From Oegoconia quadripuncta (lineage: Eukaryota; Arthropoda; Insecta; Lepidoptera; Autostichidae), in NCBI GenBank assembly GCA_949316235.1, contig OX438748.1, positions 513,501 through 577,500 of the forward strand: 64,000 bases of DNA, in the 5' to 3' direction. The notes beneath the pieces are model-generated. The model made no database searches. It worked only from the letters and a program-made list of their open reading frames with translations, and was not told where the DNA came from. Made by a program: the position numbers and the translations under genes. Within the stretch, counting starts at the first letter, position 1. Each line of letters starts with the position of its first letter. This document shows positions 42,476 to 52,695 of the stretch, piece by piece.

Positions 42476-42756
42476 TTACCTTTCAGGCTTCGTTCAGATT
42501 CATTCTATATTTAAAAAGAAATCTCTATTTACCCAACGAGGGAGGCAATGGACGGAATAATCCCCCTTTAACTTAATAGCTTCACACACATATACATTTG
42601 TAATATTAAAATGGTACTGTACTTACCTACATTATTTTATAAAGAATAATTTAGAAAGAATAAATTAATGTGACATTATATTATATGGTTAATATATTTA
42701 TTTAAAAACAGTAACAAATAAAGAGATGGAATTTAAATATAAACTAGAACAAATGT
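42476..42756. other. No recognised feature
   Basis: A+T-rich, no frame. Confidence 0.4.
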
Positions 42757-42925
42757 AAAAAATTGGGGCCGCGAGGCAAGGTACCCAAAACGCTGGCGGC
42801 GTTTCCTCGTTGTATGCAGATACTTAAGCGTTGAGCGAGGAAACAACCAGCTCTCGGGTCACCAGTGACATCGACTAAGCGCTTTGAAATATCAAAGAAA
42901 AATTTAAGAGCGCCCGGCCCCCATT
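42757..42925 (+). mobile_element. Unidentified element, ORF C-terminus
   Basis: Encodes ALSEETTSSRVTSDID and a stop; TAGCGCTTTGAAATAT follows. A minus-strand copy with a longer open part is at 57340-57614. An in-frame TAA lies just upstream, so this copy is dead. I cannot name the element. Confidence 0.55.
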
Positions 42926-43049
42926 ATATATTACATATTGACATTCGCCTGTAGTCTATGTTATTTATTTGAAATATTTTATGGATTTGTTATAAAATGA
43001 CATTGGGAAAATTATTACTTCAACGTTTTATTGTAAATTAATTGTATTA

Positions 43050-43340
43050 TGCCAGGCAAATTATTAATTAATTTATTTCGTTTTGATGATCCATCATAGG
43101 TAAAAAGTTGAGTGTAGTGCATTTCCAGGCAAATTGTACTTGTTGTAAATTGTGTGATACCTACATAACAAAACTAACAATCCATGTATGTTATGACTTG
43201 TAATTGTTTATTTATGTTTTATTTTTGTATGCCATTTTGTAGATCACAGTGATCCAGCAATCTTTATATTCTTACCATCATTATTGTACCTGTGTATCAC
43301 AAAGAAATAAATGAATATGAATATGAATGAATATGAAAAA
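43050..43340 (+). mobile_element. LINE 3' end with (TGAATA)n tail
   Basis: GTGTATCACAAAGAAATAAA then TGAATATGAATATGAATGAA. The upstream part is plausible 3' UTR with no coding remains. The start is approximate. Confidence 0.55.
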
Positions 43341-43384
43341 CACACATCCATACACACACTCACACCCCAATACACACATAATAA

Positions 43385-43795
43385 TCTCATGACATGGTTT
43401 ATATTTTATTTTGTTTTGTTTTATTTCATCATGATTATTTTATTCTATTTTATTTCACTATTTGTTTTTATTTTATTTTAGTTTTGTTTTATTTCATTAT
43501 TCAAAAATAGTATGACGTTGACGTAACAATGGTTACATACTTATACTGTATTAATTAATTTTGACATAGTTACATATAATAATATGTAGATGCTAAATTT
43601 CTATCTTATTTTGTTCATTTTGTGACTTAACAAATAAGCTAGTAATGTAATGTATGTGTATAGTTATTGTTTTATTGTTTTATGTTTTGACAATCACTTT
43701 TATTTTAAAAATCATAAATTTACGGAACTGTATGTGTGACTTAATATTGTAAAAGTGAACTAAATAAATCTAATCTAATTTAATCTAATGTCAAC
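43385..43795 (+). mobile_element. LINE 3' UTR with (TCTAA)n tail
   Basis: The inverted counterpart of 20085-20480, ending in AAATAAATCTAATCTAATTT. The two copies are alike over about 400 bp, including a run of TTTTATTTTATT words. No protein portion. Confidence 0.7.
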
Positions 43796-44051
43796 ATAAC
43801 TCTCATACCAGACCACAAAGCATACTTTAACTAAGCCGTGCTTGATTTTGATTTCGTGACATACAATTTGTGTGTTCGACATCCTTTGTTAGTTAATTTT
43901 AAAACGTCATTATACTATATTAATTTCAAAACGCACAGTTGCACAAAATATAATTTTAATTTCCACCGCACCACGAGTGTTTTAACATTTAATTTGATTC
44001 AGACACGACCGAGGCTTACTCTTGATTCCTTATTCAAAGAACTGCGACACT
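43796..44051. other. No recognised feature
   Basis: Left flank of the copia element. A 71-codon frame lacks support. Confidence 0.4.
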
Positions 44052-44056
44052 AAAAC

Positions 44057-44200
44057 TGTTGTAAGATGTGATACTGGCCATATTAGAACTATTTTATTTT
44101 GAATTTTTAGTATAGAACATCTGCTTTTACTGTGACAATCACTTCCAAATATACATTTATCATGTAAACATCTAGTGTTCTTACTTTATATTTTCCCACA
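44057..44200 (+). repeat. copia 5' LTR
   Basis: 144 bp, TGTTGTAAGATGTGATACTG ... ATTTTCCCACA, identical to 48372-48515. It should hold the promoter and polyadenylation region; the T-rich CTTTATATTTT near its end could serve as a TATA-like site. Short for an LTR but usual for copia elements. Confidence 0.96.
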
Positions 44201-44213
44201 CGTTATCAGCACG
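44201..44213 (+). promoter_or_regulatory. copia primer binding site
   Basis: CGTTATCAGCACG follows the 5' LTR without a gap, where minus-strand priming starts. Its complement CGTGCTGATAACG fits the anticodon arm of an isoleucine tRNA (GTGCTNATAACGC) better than any 3' acceptor end. Copia-type elements are known to use half-tRNAs cut in the anticodon loop. The tRNA identity is inferred. Confidence 0.6.
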
Positions 44214-44335
44214 AAAAGGTAAAGAACACTAAATATTTAACACGTGCGTGTAAAAGATATTTGTTGAAAGTCGCGAAAATTATAATTTCGCTTATTTTTC
44301 ATTTTTTCGTCTTTGACATTATTAGCTGTGAAATA

Positions 44336-47300
44336 ATGTCAAGTTCAATTTCTGCAATAAAACCGCTAGTAAACAGAGACGGTTTTGGTGTTTGGAAATT
44401 CAAGATGCGTATGTACCTAATACACGAAAATTTATGGGAAACTGTTGCCGGATACCCTGAAGGTAATCAAATTACCGCTGAGAAAAAGTTGCGTGACGAT
44501 CAGATTGCGTTATCGAAAATTTGTCTCACAGTTGATGGTATGGCAATCACCCTTCTCAGACCTTGTGAAACGGCTAAAGCTGCGTGGAAAGCCTTGTCCT
44601 CTGCGTATGAAGACAAAGGCTTAGGACGTAGAATAAGCCTCGAACGGAAGTTGTACAGGTACTGTCTAGATGATTTCAATGATATAGAAATGTACATTAA
44701 TGCTGTTATGTCAACAGTCCAGGACCTTGCCGATATCGGCAAGATCATAGAAGATGCTTCAATCGCAGCTATTCTTCTTGGAGGTTTGTCTCCACAGTAT
44801 GCCCCTCTTGTTATGGCATTGGAGAACTCAAATGTAGAAATTACTGTTGACTTGATAAAGACGAAATTGTTGAATGAATTGAATAAACCAAAGGAGAATA
44901 ACCAGGATACTGCCCTGAAAACACGGACTAATCAGAAATCTAAGCCATCTTCATCAAAAACTAAGAAACAGATTATCTGTTGCGACTGTCGGGAGCCAGG
45001 CCATAAGAGTCCAGACTGTCCCCATAAGAAGGACAAGAAAAAGAAATCTGAGAATCATAGAAACTCTTTAAGTGCGTTGAATGTCATTGGTGACGTGGAG
45101 AGTACTAAATGGTACATAGATTCTGGGGCGTCGGCCCATATGACTTCAAGACGAGAATGGATGGAGAACGTGAAAGGATATCCCACCGGCAAAGTGACAA
45201 TTGCTAATGGAGAGGTGTTATCCAGTGAAGGCGTTGGCGATATTTCTATTACGATGTGTGATGAGGTTACGAAGATTAGTGACGTTGTTCATGTACCTAA
45301 TTTGAACGCTAATCTTATTTCAGTAAAGAAAGCAGTTGATAACGGTTTTTGTGTGGTTTTTGATAAATCTGGTTGTAACTTTTATAACTCTAGTGTTTTT
45401 TCTTGTACAGGTATTTCTTTGCTACATGGTTCGATCTGTGGTGGGCTGTATTCTTTAGATTGTACAGTCAATGTACCACGTCAATTATCTGCTTTTGATG
45501 TGCACTCTGACGTGTCCAGGTATCAACTCTGGCATAAACGTTTAGGTCACCTATGCCGCATTGGGATGGATCGCTTAAAAAAGGACCAGGTAGTAGGCAT
45601 AGATTATTCAACAGTTGACAAGGAACCATGTGTGGCCTGTGTAGAAGGAAAACTGAGTCGGAAGCCTTTCAAAAGGATTCCGTATAAAAGGGCAACTTCA
45701 GTTTTAGAACTTGTCCATTCTGACGTTTGTACATTATCAGAGACGTCTTTTCAAGGAAGTAAGTATGTCTTATTTTTCATAGATGACTTTACTCGTATGA
45801 TCTTTGCATTCTTTATTTCTTCAAAAGCTGAAGTAAAGGATAAATTTCGTATTTTCAAATCCCTAGTGGAGCGTGAAAAGGGATTAAAAATAAAAGTGTT
45901 GAGGAGCGACAACGGGACAGAATATGTCAATACTGACCTTACAAATTACTTACAGATGGAAGGAATTCAGCATCAGACGACAGTGCCCTATAGTCCGCAG
46001 CAAAACTCCATCGCTGAAAGGATCAACAGAACGATCATAGAGAAGGCTAGGTCTATGCTCTCTGGCAGTTCTCTTTCTCCAGCATATTGGCAAGATGCGA
46101 CGGAAACTGCAGTCTATCTTAAGAATAGGACTCCTCACCGTGCTCTCGAAGGTAAGACTTCTTTTGAGCTGTGGTATGGTAAACAGCCGAACCTATCACA
46201 CTTAAGAGTCTTTGGATGTCGAGCTCTGATTCATGTCCCCGATTGTAATCGGAAGAAGTTGGACGTGAAGGCAACCGAGCATATTTTTGTTGGCTATTCT
46301 GACGATCCCAATAGTTATTATTTCCGAGATGCAAAATATCCTAGACGACTTGTCAAAAGTAGGGACGTGGTTTTCTTTGAAGACACTTTCCGGGATTTAG
46401 AGGAAAAAGGAAAGGGTGTCAAATACCAGTTAGCGCCTGGTGCGCTCAAACCGGCACGTGTACCCTTATTCCTTAGTCCTCAATCACGGGTGGATGTGCC
46501 ACAACCGGCACGTTTACCTTTATGTTCACAGATCGACTCTACAACAAATAGTAGAGAGGATCCGATACCTGGACCAAGTATTGTTGCCGACTTTGAGCCG
46601 AGTCAACTTGGGCTTGCCCCGTCACCAGAACAATTAGAAGAAAGTGATTCTGATGTTGAGGTTGCAGAATCACGCTATAATCTGAGACCTAGAAAAATCC
46701 ACAATACTGCCGCCAACTGTGTTTGTATGCAGACTATATCCTCTCAAATGGATGAACCGACTACTTATCAACAAGCGGTGAATGCAGTAGATAGAGATAA
46801 TTGGTATCATGCTATGAGAGATGAATACCAGGCCTTGCTGGAAAAGAAAACGTGGATTCTGGTGAATAGGCCAGATAAGAAGGTTATACCATGCAAATGG
46901 GTTTACAAATTAAAAAAGAATGCCCATGGCGATATAATCAAATATAAAGCTAGACTTGTCGCGAAAGGCTATAATCAAGTTCATGGTGTCGATTACTATG
47001 AAACCTTCGCTCCGGTAATTCGGAATTCCTCCTTACGCGTTTTGATTGCTTTAGCAGCAGAAATGGGCCTGAAGATGCGACACTTAGACGTCGACACCGC
47101 CTTTTTAAATGGCGATCTTCAAGAAGAAGTCTACATGGACCAGCCTCCGGGTTTTAAGAGCAAAGGTGACGATGATAAAGTGTGTCTGTTGCAAAAGTCC
47201 CTGTATGGCTTAAAACAGGCTCCTCGCGCGTGGAATATTAAGCTCAATGAAGTGTTGAGTAAAATAGGTTTTATTAGATTACCTACCGAACCATGCATAT

Positions 47301-48286
47301 ATAAAAAACTCCTTGGTTCAGAATTAATCCTGTTAGCAGTCTATGTGGATGACATCATTGTTTATTACCAGAATGAAGAGTCATTCGACGCTGTCAAGAG
47401 TGACTTACTAAAATATTTTACATTAAAAGATTTAGGTCCACTGAAATATTATCTGGGATTAAATATCTCAACGGAAAATGGTGAAATACGAGTCAATCAA
47501 AAGTCATATATTGAATTCCTACTAGAAAAATTCAATTTAGGGCAGGCAAAAGAGTACGACACTCCCTTGGCGAATAGCAAAATAGGTGCTCTTCAGGATT
47601 CGGATTGTAAGAATAATCATTATGCCTATCTGAATTTAATAGGTTGTCTAATGTACCTTGCTGTCAATACTCGACCTGATATTGCTTTTGCTGTTAGCTA
47701 CCTTAGTCAGTATAACAACAAATATAACAGCACGCATTGGGTGGCAGCGAAACGAGTACTTCAGTACCTAAAAGGCACTATAGATCATTCTATTATTTAT
47801 AAGAAGACAGGAGAACTTCTCGTAGGTTATACGGACGCGGATTTTGCGAACTGTGTGCATGATCGTCGTTCCTACACAGGTTATTGCTTCAAACTGGCAA
47901 ATGGACCTGTCTCGTGGGCATCGAAGAAGCAGCCTACAGTGGCGCTGTCTTCTACCGAAGCCGAGTACATGGCGTTGACTGATGCTGCGAAAGAGGCTAT
48001 TTACTTACGTCGTTTGATATCCGAGGTATGTGATATTAAATATCCTACTATAACCATTTGCAGTGACAGTCAGAGTGCGCAGAACTTAGCTCATAATCCT
48101 ATACACCACGGCAGATCGAAACATATTGATGTTAGGTACCATTTTATTCGCGAAAAGGTATCTGAAAATGTGATTGTGCTTCAATACACTAAGTCCAGTG
48201 ACCTGTTAGCTGACGTGTTGACAAAATGTCTTGGGAAAGTTGCACATCAAAGGTGTATCAATAGTATAGGTTTAGTTAAGGCGTAG
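44336..48286 (+). CDS. copia Gag-Pol polyprotein
   Basis: 1316 residues from the ATG at 44336; an upstream in-frame TTG at 44261 is unlikely as start. In order: Gag with the tryptophan-rich start FGVWKFKMRMYL; a CX2CX4HX4C zinc knuckle (44979-45021); aspartic protease with WYIDSGA (45110-45130); pre-integrase zinc HxxxH region LWHKRLGH; DDE integrase with D in HSDV (45715), D in RSDNGT (45905) and E in AERIN (46014); reverse transcriptase with YVDDI (47341-47355); RNase H with YTDAD (47827) and SSTEAEYMAL (47950). No stop or frameshift is present. Gag and Pol sit in one frame, usual for this superfamily, so the Gag excess must come from splicing or proteolysis. Confidence 0.97.
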   Translation: MSSSISAIKPLVNRDGFGVWKFKMRMYLIHENLWETVAGYPEGNQITAEKKLRDDQIALSKICLTVDGMAITLLRPCETAKAAWKALSSAYEDKGLGRRISLERKLYRYCLDDFNDIEMYINAVMSTVQDLADIGKIIEDASIAAILLGGLSPQYAPLVMALENSNVEITVDLIKTKLLNELNKPKENNQDTALKTRTNQKSKPSSSKTKKQIICCDCREPGHKSPDCPHKKDKKKKSENHRNSLSALNVIGDVESTKWYIDSGASAHMTSRREWMENVKGYPTGKVTIANGEVLSSEGVGDISITMCDEVTKISDVVHVPNLNANLISVKKAVDNGFCVVFDKSGCNFYNSSVFSCTGISLLHGSICGGLYSLDCTVNVPRQLSAFDVHSDVSRYQLWHKRLGHLCRIGMDRLKKDQVVGIDYSTVDKEPCVACVEGKLSRKPFKRIPYKRATSVLELVHSDVCTLSETSFQGSKYVLFFIDDFTRMIFAFFISSKAEVKDKFRIFKSLVEREKGLKIKVLRSDNGTEYVNTDLTNYLQMEGIQHQTTVPYSPQQNSIAERINRTIIEKARSMLSGSSLSPAYWQDATETAVYLKNRTPHRALEGKTSFELWYGKQPNLSHLRVFGCRALIHVPDCNRKKLDVKATEHIFVGYSDDPNSYYFRDAKYPRRLVKSRDVVFFEDTFRDLEEKGKGVKYQLAPGALKPARVPLFLSPQSRVDVPQPARLPLCSQIDSTTNSREDPIPGPSIVADFEPSQLGLAPSPEQLEESDSDVEVAESRYNLRPRKIHNTAANCVCMQTISSQMDEPTTYQQAVNAVDRDNWYHAMRDEYQALLEKKTWILVNRPDKKVIPCKWVYKLKKNAHGDIIKYKARLVAKGYNQVHGVDYYETFAPVIRNSSLRVLIALAAEMGLKMRHLDVDTAFLNGDLQEEVYMDQPPGFKSKGDDDKVCLLQKSLYGLKQAPRAWNIKLNEVLSKIGFIRLPTEPCIYKKLLGSELILLAVYVDDIIVYYQNEESFDAVKSDLLKYFTLKDLGPLKYYLGLNISTENGEIRVNQKSYIEFLLEKFNLGQAKEYDTPLANSKIGALQDSDCKNNHYAYLNLIGCLMYLAVNTRPDIAFAVSYLSQYNNKYNSTHWVAAKRVLQYLKGTIDHSIIYKKTGELLVGYTDADFANCVHDRRSYTGYCFKLANGPVSWASKKQPTVALSSTEAEYMALTDAAKEAIYLRRLISEVCDIKYPTITICSDSQSAQNLAHNPIHHGRSKHIDVRYHFIREKVSENVIVLQYTKSSDLLADVLTKCLGKVAHQRCINSIGLVKA

Positions 48287-48364
48287 TTACTTTATGTTAC
48301 AATGTTTTTCTATATGTTACAGTGTTTGTTTGTTATTACTAAGGCTTCTGAATATGGTCATTAC

Positions 48365-48371
48365 GGGTGGA
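48365..48371 (+). promoter_or_regulatory. copia polypurine tract
   Basis: GGGTGGA directly before the 3' LTR, one pyrimidine inside. It would prime plus-strand DNA. Shorter than usual. Confidence 0.6.
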
Positions 48372-48515
48372 TGTTGTAAGATGTGATACTGGCCATATTA
48401 GAACTATTTTATTTTGAATTTTTAGTATAGAACATCTGCTTTTACTGTGACAATCACTTCCAAATATACATTTATCATGTAAACATCTAGTGTTCTTACT
48501 TTATATTTTCCCACA
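48372..48515 (+). repeat. copia 3' LTR
   Basis: Exact copy of the 5' LTR by base-by-base comparison. Preceded by the polypurine tract and followed by the AAAAC target duplication. Confidence 0.96.
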
Positions 48516-48520
48516 AAAAC

Positions 48521-48756
48521 CCTCTGAGAAATGTGACTTCCGGGAATATTATTTTACATACTAACGGTCTGGAGTAGAAATGGGATCAAACTAGGTTTCT
48601 GACTTATAAAATGGATGCCAGACGTCTATCAAGCTTCTGAGATACTTTTGTTTGACGTCACTCTGAAGCTATTTATTTCGAATCTCTGCGGAACTTGGTC
48701 CCATGTTACTAACTTTTTTTTGTATTTGGGAAGAGGAGAAATCGGTATTCATCATA
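48521..48756. other. No recognised feature
   Basis: Right flank of the copia element; nothing supported. Confidence 0.4.
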
Positions 48757-48932
48757 CAAACAGATGGGGTTTGGGGGACAGGCTATATTATCTCTGATAA
48801 CTGGAATACAACTTGCTGTTTGGCGGCAGACTTCGATAAGATGGCGGTAGCTAGCCCGACGGACATATAAAATGCTCTACTACCAACCAAAGCGATTACT
48901 AAATATGTACCCCGCTGGGGATCGAACCTGCG
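48757..48932 (-). mobile_element. SINE-B, both ends worn
   Basis: From GGGGTTTGGGGGACAGGCTA to GGGGATCGAACCTGCG. The head left of box B and the tail are missing, and the hairpin right arm has mutated (ACAGGCTATATTATCTC). Confidence 0.8.
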
Positions 48933-49200
48933 TTGGCAATATCCACCTGAAGATAGTCTCTATCTAGCCTTACCCCTCACGGCAGATACCTGGGACTGAA
49001 CCAAACTGAGTCAAATAGCCACCAGGTGCTCTCCTGCAACTCAACTGTTGTCAGAGTATCGAGCAGCATTGGGGTGGCGCTCCCGTTCTCGAGCCTCCTA
49101 ATTCATAATCGATATGATTTGAGCTTGCACGTGGTCTCATCGGTCCTTACTACTTAGCATCACATCTCCGAAAGCCTTGCTCCAGGAATATGAGCAAACT
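48933..49200. other. Unassigned, possibly repeat-derived
   Basis: 48940-49195 is GC-richer than its surroundings and interrupts a run of SINEs. No partner in the window. Confidence 0.35.
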
Positions 49201-49530
49201 TTTTTTTTTATGAACAACGGGTTGATACTTGACCTCAATCACACCTGATGTCAAGTGAAGATGAGGTCGTAGGTGGAAGCGTACTGACCCGGAAACCCCA
49301 ACACATTTGGGGGACTGACTATTTTATCTCTGACAACCGGAACACAACAATGCTATTAAGATTGCTGCTTGGCGGCAGATTTTAGATAAGATGGTGGTAG
49401 CTAGCCAGGCGGACATCTAAAATGCTCTGCTACCAACAAACCGAGTACTTAAACATGTACCCGCTGGGGATCGAACCCGCGACCTCCGAATCGTAAACCC
49501 AATGTTGTTTACATTGAACCACGGAGGCGG
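49201..49530 (-). mobile_element. SINE-B copy, full length
   Basis: Poly-T at 49201 starts the tail. The head ends in CCACGGAGGCGG. The hairpin centre has one change (CTATTAAGATTG). Arms are intact. Confidence 0.9.
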
Positions 49531-50095
49531 AACTCTTCCCAGAACTATCACTACCTAGCACAAGGTGTCGCAACGACCTATAGAGTTATCTTACTTAACA
49601 GTTTAACCTTTCTTATACGAAAAGCCAACAAAATGTCGTCCGTCTGCGGACGGAACCCTTCGAGCTAACAAATGATCCCTGTAAACACTCGCCTCCAGCA
49701 TTAAAGCTGGGATTTGTAAACAATGGCACACAAAACTTGCAAACATAAATCTACAATCGCACAGCTGCATCCACGCACTGCATTGTTACTAAATTCAAGT
49801 TTAGCGACTGCAACTCTTAACTTTGCATTCCTCTTGCTTACCAATTTAAATTTACTGTTCGACTGACTGTTATTTAGTGTAACTGTAGTCTTGTGTGTAG
49901 TATTCCAACGGTAAATGCAAATTGGTGGTGCGAATTGTAGCATTTACCAAGCTGGGTAGCAGTCGCTTACACTATTTGCATTGTTAATAGAGTCAACTGA
50001 TTCAATATTATCGATTCACCGTCTCTGCAGATCGTCTGTGAATTGTGTTCTGTAACAAATATTTGTTCTGTTCATACAAATAATAAATAAATGAT
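49531..50095. other. No recognised feature
   Basis: Single-copy by eye. A small GC hairpin CGTCCGTCTGCGGACG sits at 49634-49649. Confidence 0.35.
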
Positions 50096-50485
50096 TATTA
50101 CATATTATTGTATATTATAGCGTATTGTATTGTATACGCTTTTATAATAAGGTTCCAGGGGACATTCAAAATTTACCTTTAAAAAAAATTCAAAACCATC
50201 ATAAAACAGACATTATTTACCAAAGGCTATTATAAAATTTCTGACTATGTGGATGATAAGCAAGCATGGACATAGACCGCTCGGCGATATTCAGTCTAAT
50301 TGTACAATATAATATAATTGTAACCCAAACTTAAAAGAGCAACACTTGAGTTTCTTGCTCGTTCTTCTCTAGGGAATCTGCTTTTCGAATGAGCAATAAT
50401 GTCAATAATTTTAATATTAGGATAAAAAATGTTTTCAAGTGATAATCTTTATCCTACGAAATAAATATTTTTTGACTTTGACTTT
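50096..50485 (+). mobile_element. LINE family F2, ORF2 end and 3' tail
   Basis: TATACGCTTTTATAATAAGG, then ACCAAAGGCTATTATAAAAT, GAGTTTCTTGCTCGTTCTTC and the end TTTTTGACTTTGACTTTG. Matches 7586-8300 and 27775-27960 on the other strand. Frames are broken. Confidence 0.7.
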
Positions 50486-50577
50486 GTAGTACATAAAGTT
50501 CATCAAGGAGTTCCAGAGTCAATCTGGCTCCATCTAGAGACCCTCATTGTGTGTAATGAAAAGGCTCTTGGCAACAA

Positions 50578-50880
50578 AACCACCTCCGTGGCTCAATGTA
50601 AACAACATTGGGTTTACGATTCGGAGGTTGCGGGTTCGATTCCCAACAGGGTACATGTTTAGTACTCGGTTTGGTTGGTGGTAGAGTATTTTAAATGCCC
50701 GCCTGGCTAGCTACCACCACCTTATCTAAATCTGCAGCCAAACAGCAATGTTAATAGCATTGTTGTGTTCCGGTTGTCAGAGATAAGATAGCCAGTCCCC
50801 CAAATAAGGGGTTTCCGGGTCAGTACGCTACCACCATCGGCCTCATCTTCACTTAACATCAGGTGTGATTGAGGTCAAAA
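50578..50880 (+). mobile_element. SINE-B copy, tail truncated
   Basis: Full head (CCACCTCCGTGGCTCAATG, box B GGTTCGATTCCC) and body with both hairpin arms. It ends at ATTGAGGTCAAAA without the last 25 bases. Confidence 0.88.
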
Positions 50881-50991
50881 TTGTCCGTTTGGGTGCCCTG
50901 CTGGCTATCACCATCTAGTCGCCAAGCAACAATGTTGCTAGCATTATTGTCCACCTGCTATTTGGGACAAGATAGCTATATAAGATAAGTT
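50881..50991 (+). mobile_element. Diverged relative of the SINE-B body
   Basis: CTGCTGGCTATCACCATCTA, GTCGCCAAGCAACAATGTTG, CTAGCATTATTGTCC and GACAAGATAGCTATA follow the order of the SINE-B hairpin region with many changes. The pairs GCTATC/GATAGC and AATG/CATT are kept. It may be an older subfamily. Confidence 0.55.
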
Positions 50992-51541
50992 TTTGTTTAT
51001 GAACAACGGATTGGTACTTGACCTCAATCACACCTGATGTTAAGTGAAGATTAGGTCGAAGGTGGAAGCGTACTGACCCGGAAACCCTAACACATTTGGG
51101 GGACTGGCTATCTTATTTCTGACAACCGGAACACAATAATGCTATTAACATTGCTGCATGGCGGCAGATTTAGATAAGATGGTGGTAGCTAGACAGGCGG
51201 ACATTTAAAATGCCCTACCACCACCACCAACCAAACATGTACCACGCTGGGCATCGAACCCGCGACCTCAAAACTTCAAACTTCAAGCATTTATTTCTTT
51301 TTATTTCAACGTAAGATACATGATATCATTTGTTGAATGTCAACTTAAATCTATTGGAAATAAAAATGGGGCTAAGCATTTTTCGGTCAGTCAGTATGTC
51401 CAAGCTACCACCGCTTCGGAAAGGGAAATCATCTGTGGGAAAAGAAACGGCGCAAGAAACCCACAGGATCATTTTCTTTTTTGTCGTAATCGAATCCGAA
51501 TCGTAAGCCCAATCTTGTTTATATTAAGCCACGGAGGCGAT
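50992..51541 (-). mobile_element. SINE-B split by LINE F1
   Basis: 50992-51267 holds tail, body and box B (GGGCATCGAACCCGCGACCTC); 51486-51541 holds the rest of the head (CCGAATCGTAAGCCC to CCACGGAGGCG). A CCACCACCA expansion lies at 51218-51229. Confidence 0.85.
51268..51484 (-). mobile_element. LINE family F1 3' UTR, inside SINE-B
   Basis: AAAACTTCAAACTTCAAGCA, ACGTAAGATACATGATATC, ACCGCTTCGGAAAGGGAAAT and GGCGCAAGAAACCCACAGG, the inverse of 22440-22650. It is 5'-truncated within the UTR, so about 215 bp were inserted. Confidence 0.72.
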
Positions 51542-52037
51542 TACAAATTAGGTGTATTTACTTTCAATCTACCTTCTCTTACTAAGTAAGGATCCATTCA
51601 CGGTACCACCAGATGTGATAGAGGTCAAGCTAACCCAACGTTCAAGCTTCATACAGTAGTCACGTTTGCATCTTGTGTAACAAAAAAACTATTTTCTTCC
51701 TTAGCATTTCATTTCCAGATTCTAATGGTAGATTTTACCGTCAACCTACCTTAACCCGTCAATTCGTAGAAAGGCCATTCATTACTGCAGATAATTCACC
51801 AAACAACAGTACTCAGAACATTAGGCTGTAATTCCCTAAATACAAGACGAGGAGCTCGCAACACACCGACGTTTGATTTATGGGCGGTGTACACGAAGCC
51901 TTTCGCCGCGAATTTGCATCGGACTGAATATGCAATCATTTGCTGAACAATATTTATGGGTCATCGACGAATGTGTACCGAATGTGATATTGGTGTGTTA
52001 GGCTAGCGGAATGATTTTATTTTTAATGTCTTTTATC
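51542..52037. other. Single-copy sequence
   Basis: 51835-52010 is GC-moderate and unrepeated (GGCGGTGTACACGAAGCC, ATTTGCATCGGACTGAATAT) and could be a conserved non-coding block. Confidence 0.35.
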
Positions 52038-52070
52038 TAACTGTTATTATAAATGCGAAAGGTAGGATGT

Positions 52071-52402
52071 TTTTTTTATGCACGACGGTTTCGTACTTGA
52101 CCTCAATCATACCTGATGTTAAGTGAAGATGAAGTCGAAGGTGGAAGCGTACTGACCCGGAAACCCCAACACATTTGGGGGACTGGCTATCTTATCTTTG
52201 ACAACCGGAACACAACAATGCTATTAACAATGCCGCTTGGCGGCAGATTTAGATAAGATGGTGGTAGCTAGCCAGGCAGACATTTTAAAATGCCCTACCA
52301 CCAACCAAACCGAGTACTTAAACATGTACCCCGCTGGGGATCGAATCCGCGACGTCCGAATCGTAAACCCAATGTAGTTTTACATTGAGCCACGGAGGCG
52401 GT
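52071..52402 (-). mobile_element. SINE-B copy, full length, inside Helitron
   Basis: Tail T7 ATGCACGACGG to head CACGGAGGCGG. The head has one extra T (AGTTTTACATTG). The centre of the hairpin reads CTATTAACAATG. Confidence 0.9.
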
Positions 52403-52503
52403 GATGTGAGTTTGTTTGTTGGCGGATGAACGGATTTGGATGAAACTTGGTATATAGGTAGAACATAACCTGGAATAAGGGTAATAAGTGAATCTGGAAT
52501 AAG

Positions 52504-52640
52504 TGAGCGTCGGTGGCTCAGCGGTTAAGACGGGGCCTCCCAATTTGGGACCCGCATTGGGCCAGCTTGGTGGACTACGGCCCATACACCCTCATATATC
52601 CCTGCAGTGGAATGTTTACGGGCTGATGATGGTGATGAAC
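52504..52640 (+). mobile_element. SINE-D with internal deletion
   Basis: Box A GTCGGTGGCTCAGCGGTTA then CCTCCCAATTTGGGACCCG joined directly to the distal body (GGCCAGCTTGGTGGACTACG) and GGGCTGATGATGGTGATGA. About 110 bp between head and distal body are missing, including box B. Confidence 0.75.
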
Positions 52641-52695
52641 CTGGAATAAGACAGAATATTTAACTAATATTATGAATGCGAAAGTTTGGGTGTTC

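Larger units (their letters stand above)
44052..48520 (+). mobile_element. Intact Ty1/copia LTR retrotransposon with TSD
   Basis: The element is 44057-48515 (4459 bp). AAAAC at 44052-44056 and 48516-48520 is the 5-bp target duplication. Both LTRs are 144 bp, start TGTTG and end CCACA, and I find no difference between them. One uninterrupted gag-pol frame fills the interior. Identical LTRs mean insertion so recent that no mutation has separated them, or gene conversion. Confidence 0.97.

Noticed and set aside
44261..44335. Hydrophobic N-terminal extension of the copia polyprotein
   Set aside because: It starts at TTG, not ATG; the ATG at 44336 gives the usual Gag start.
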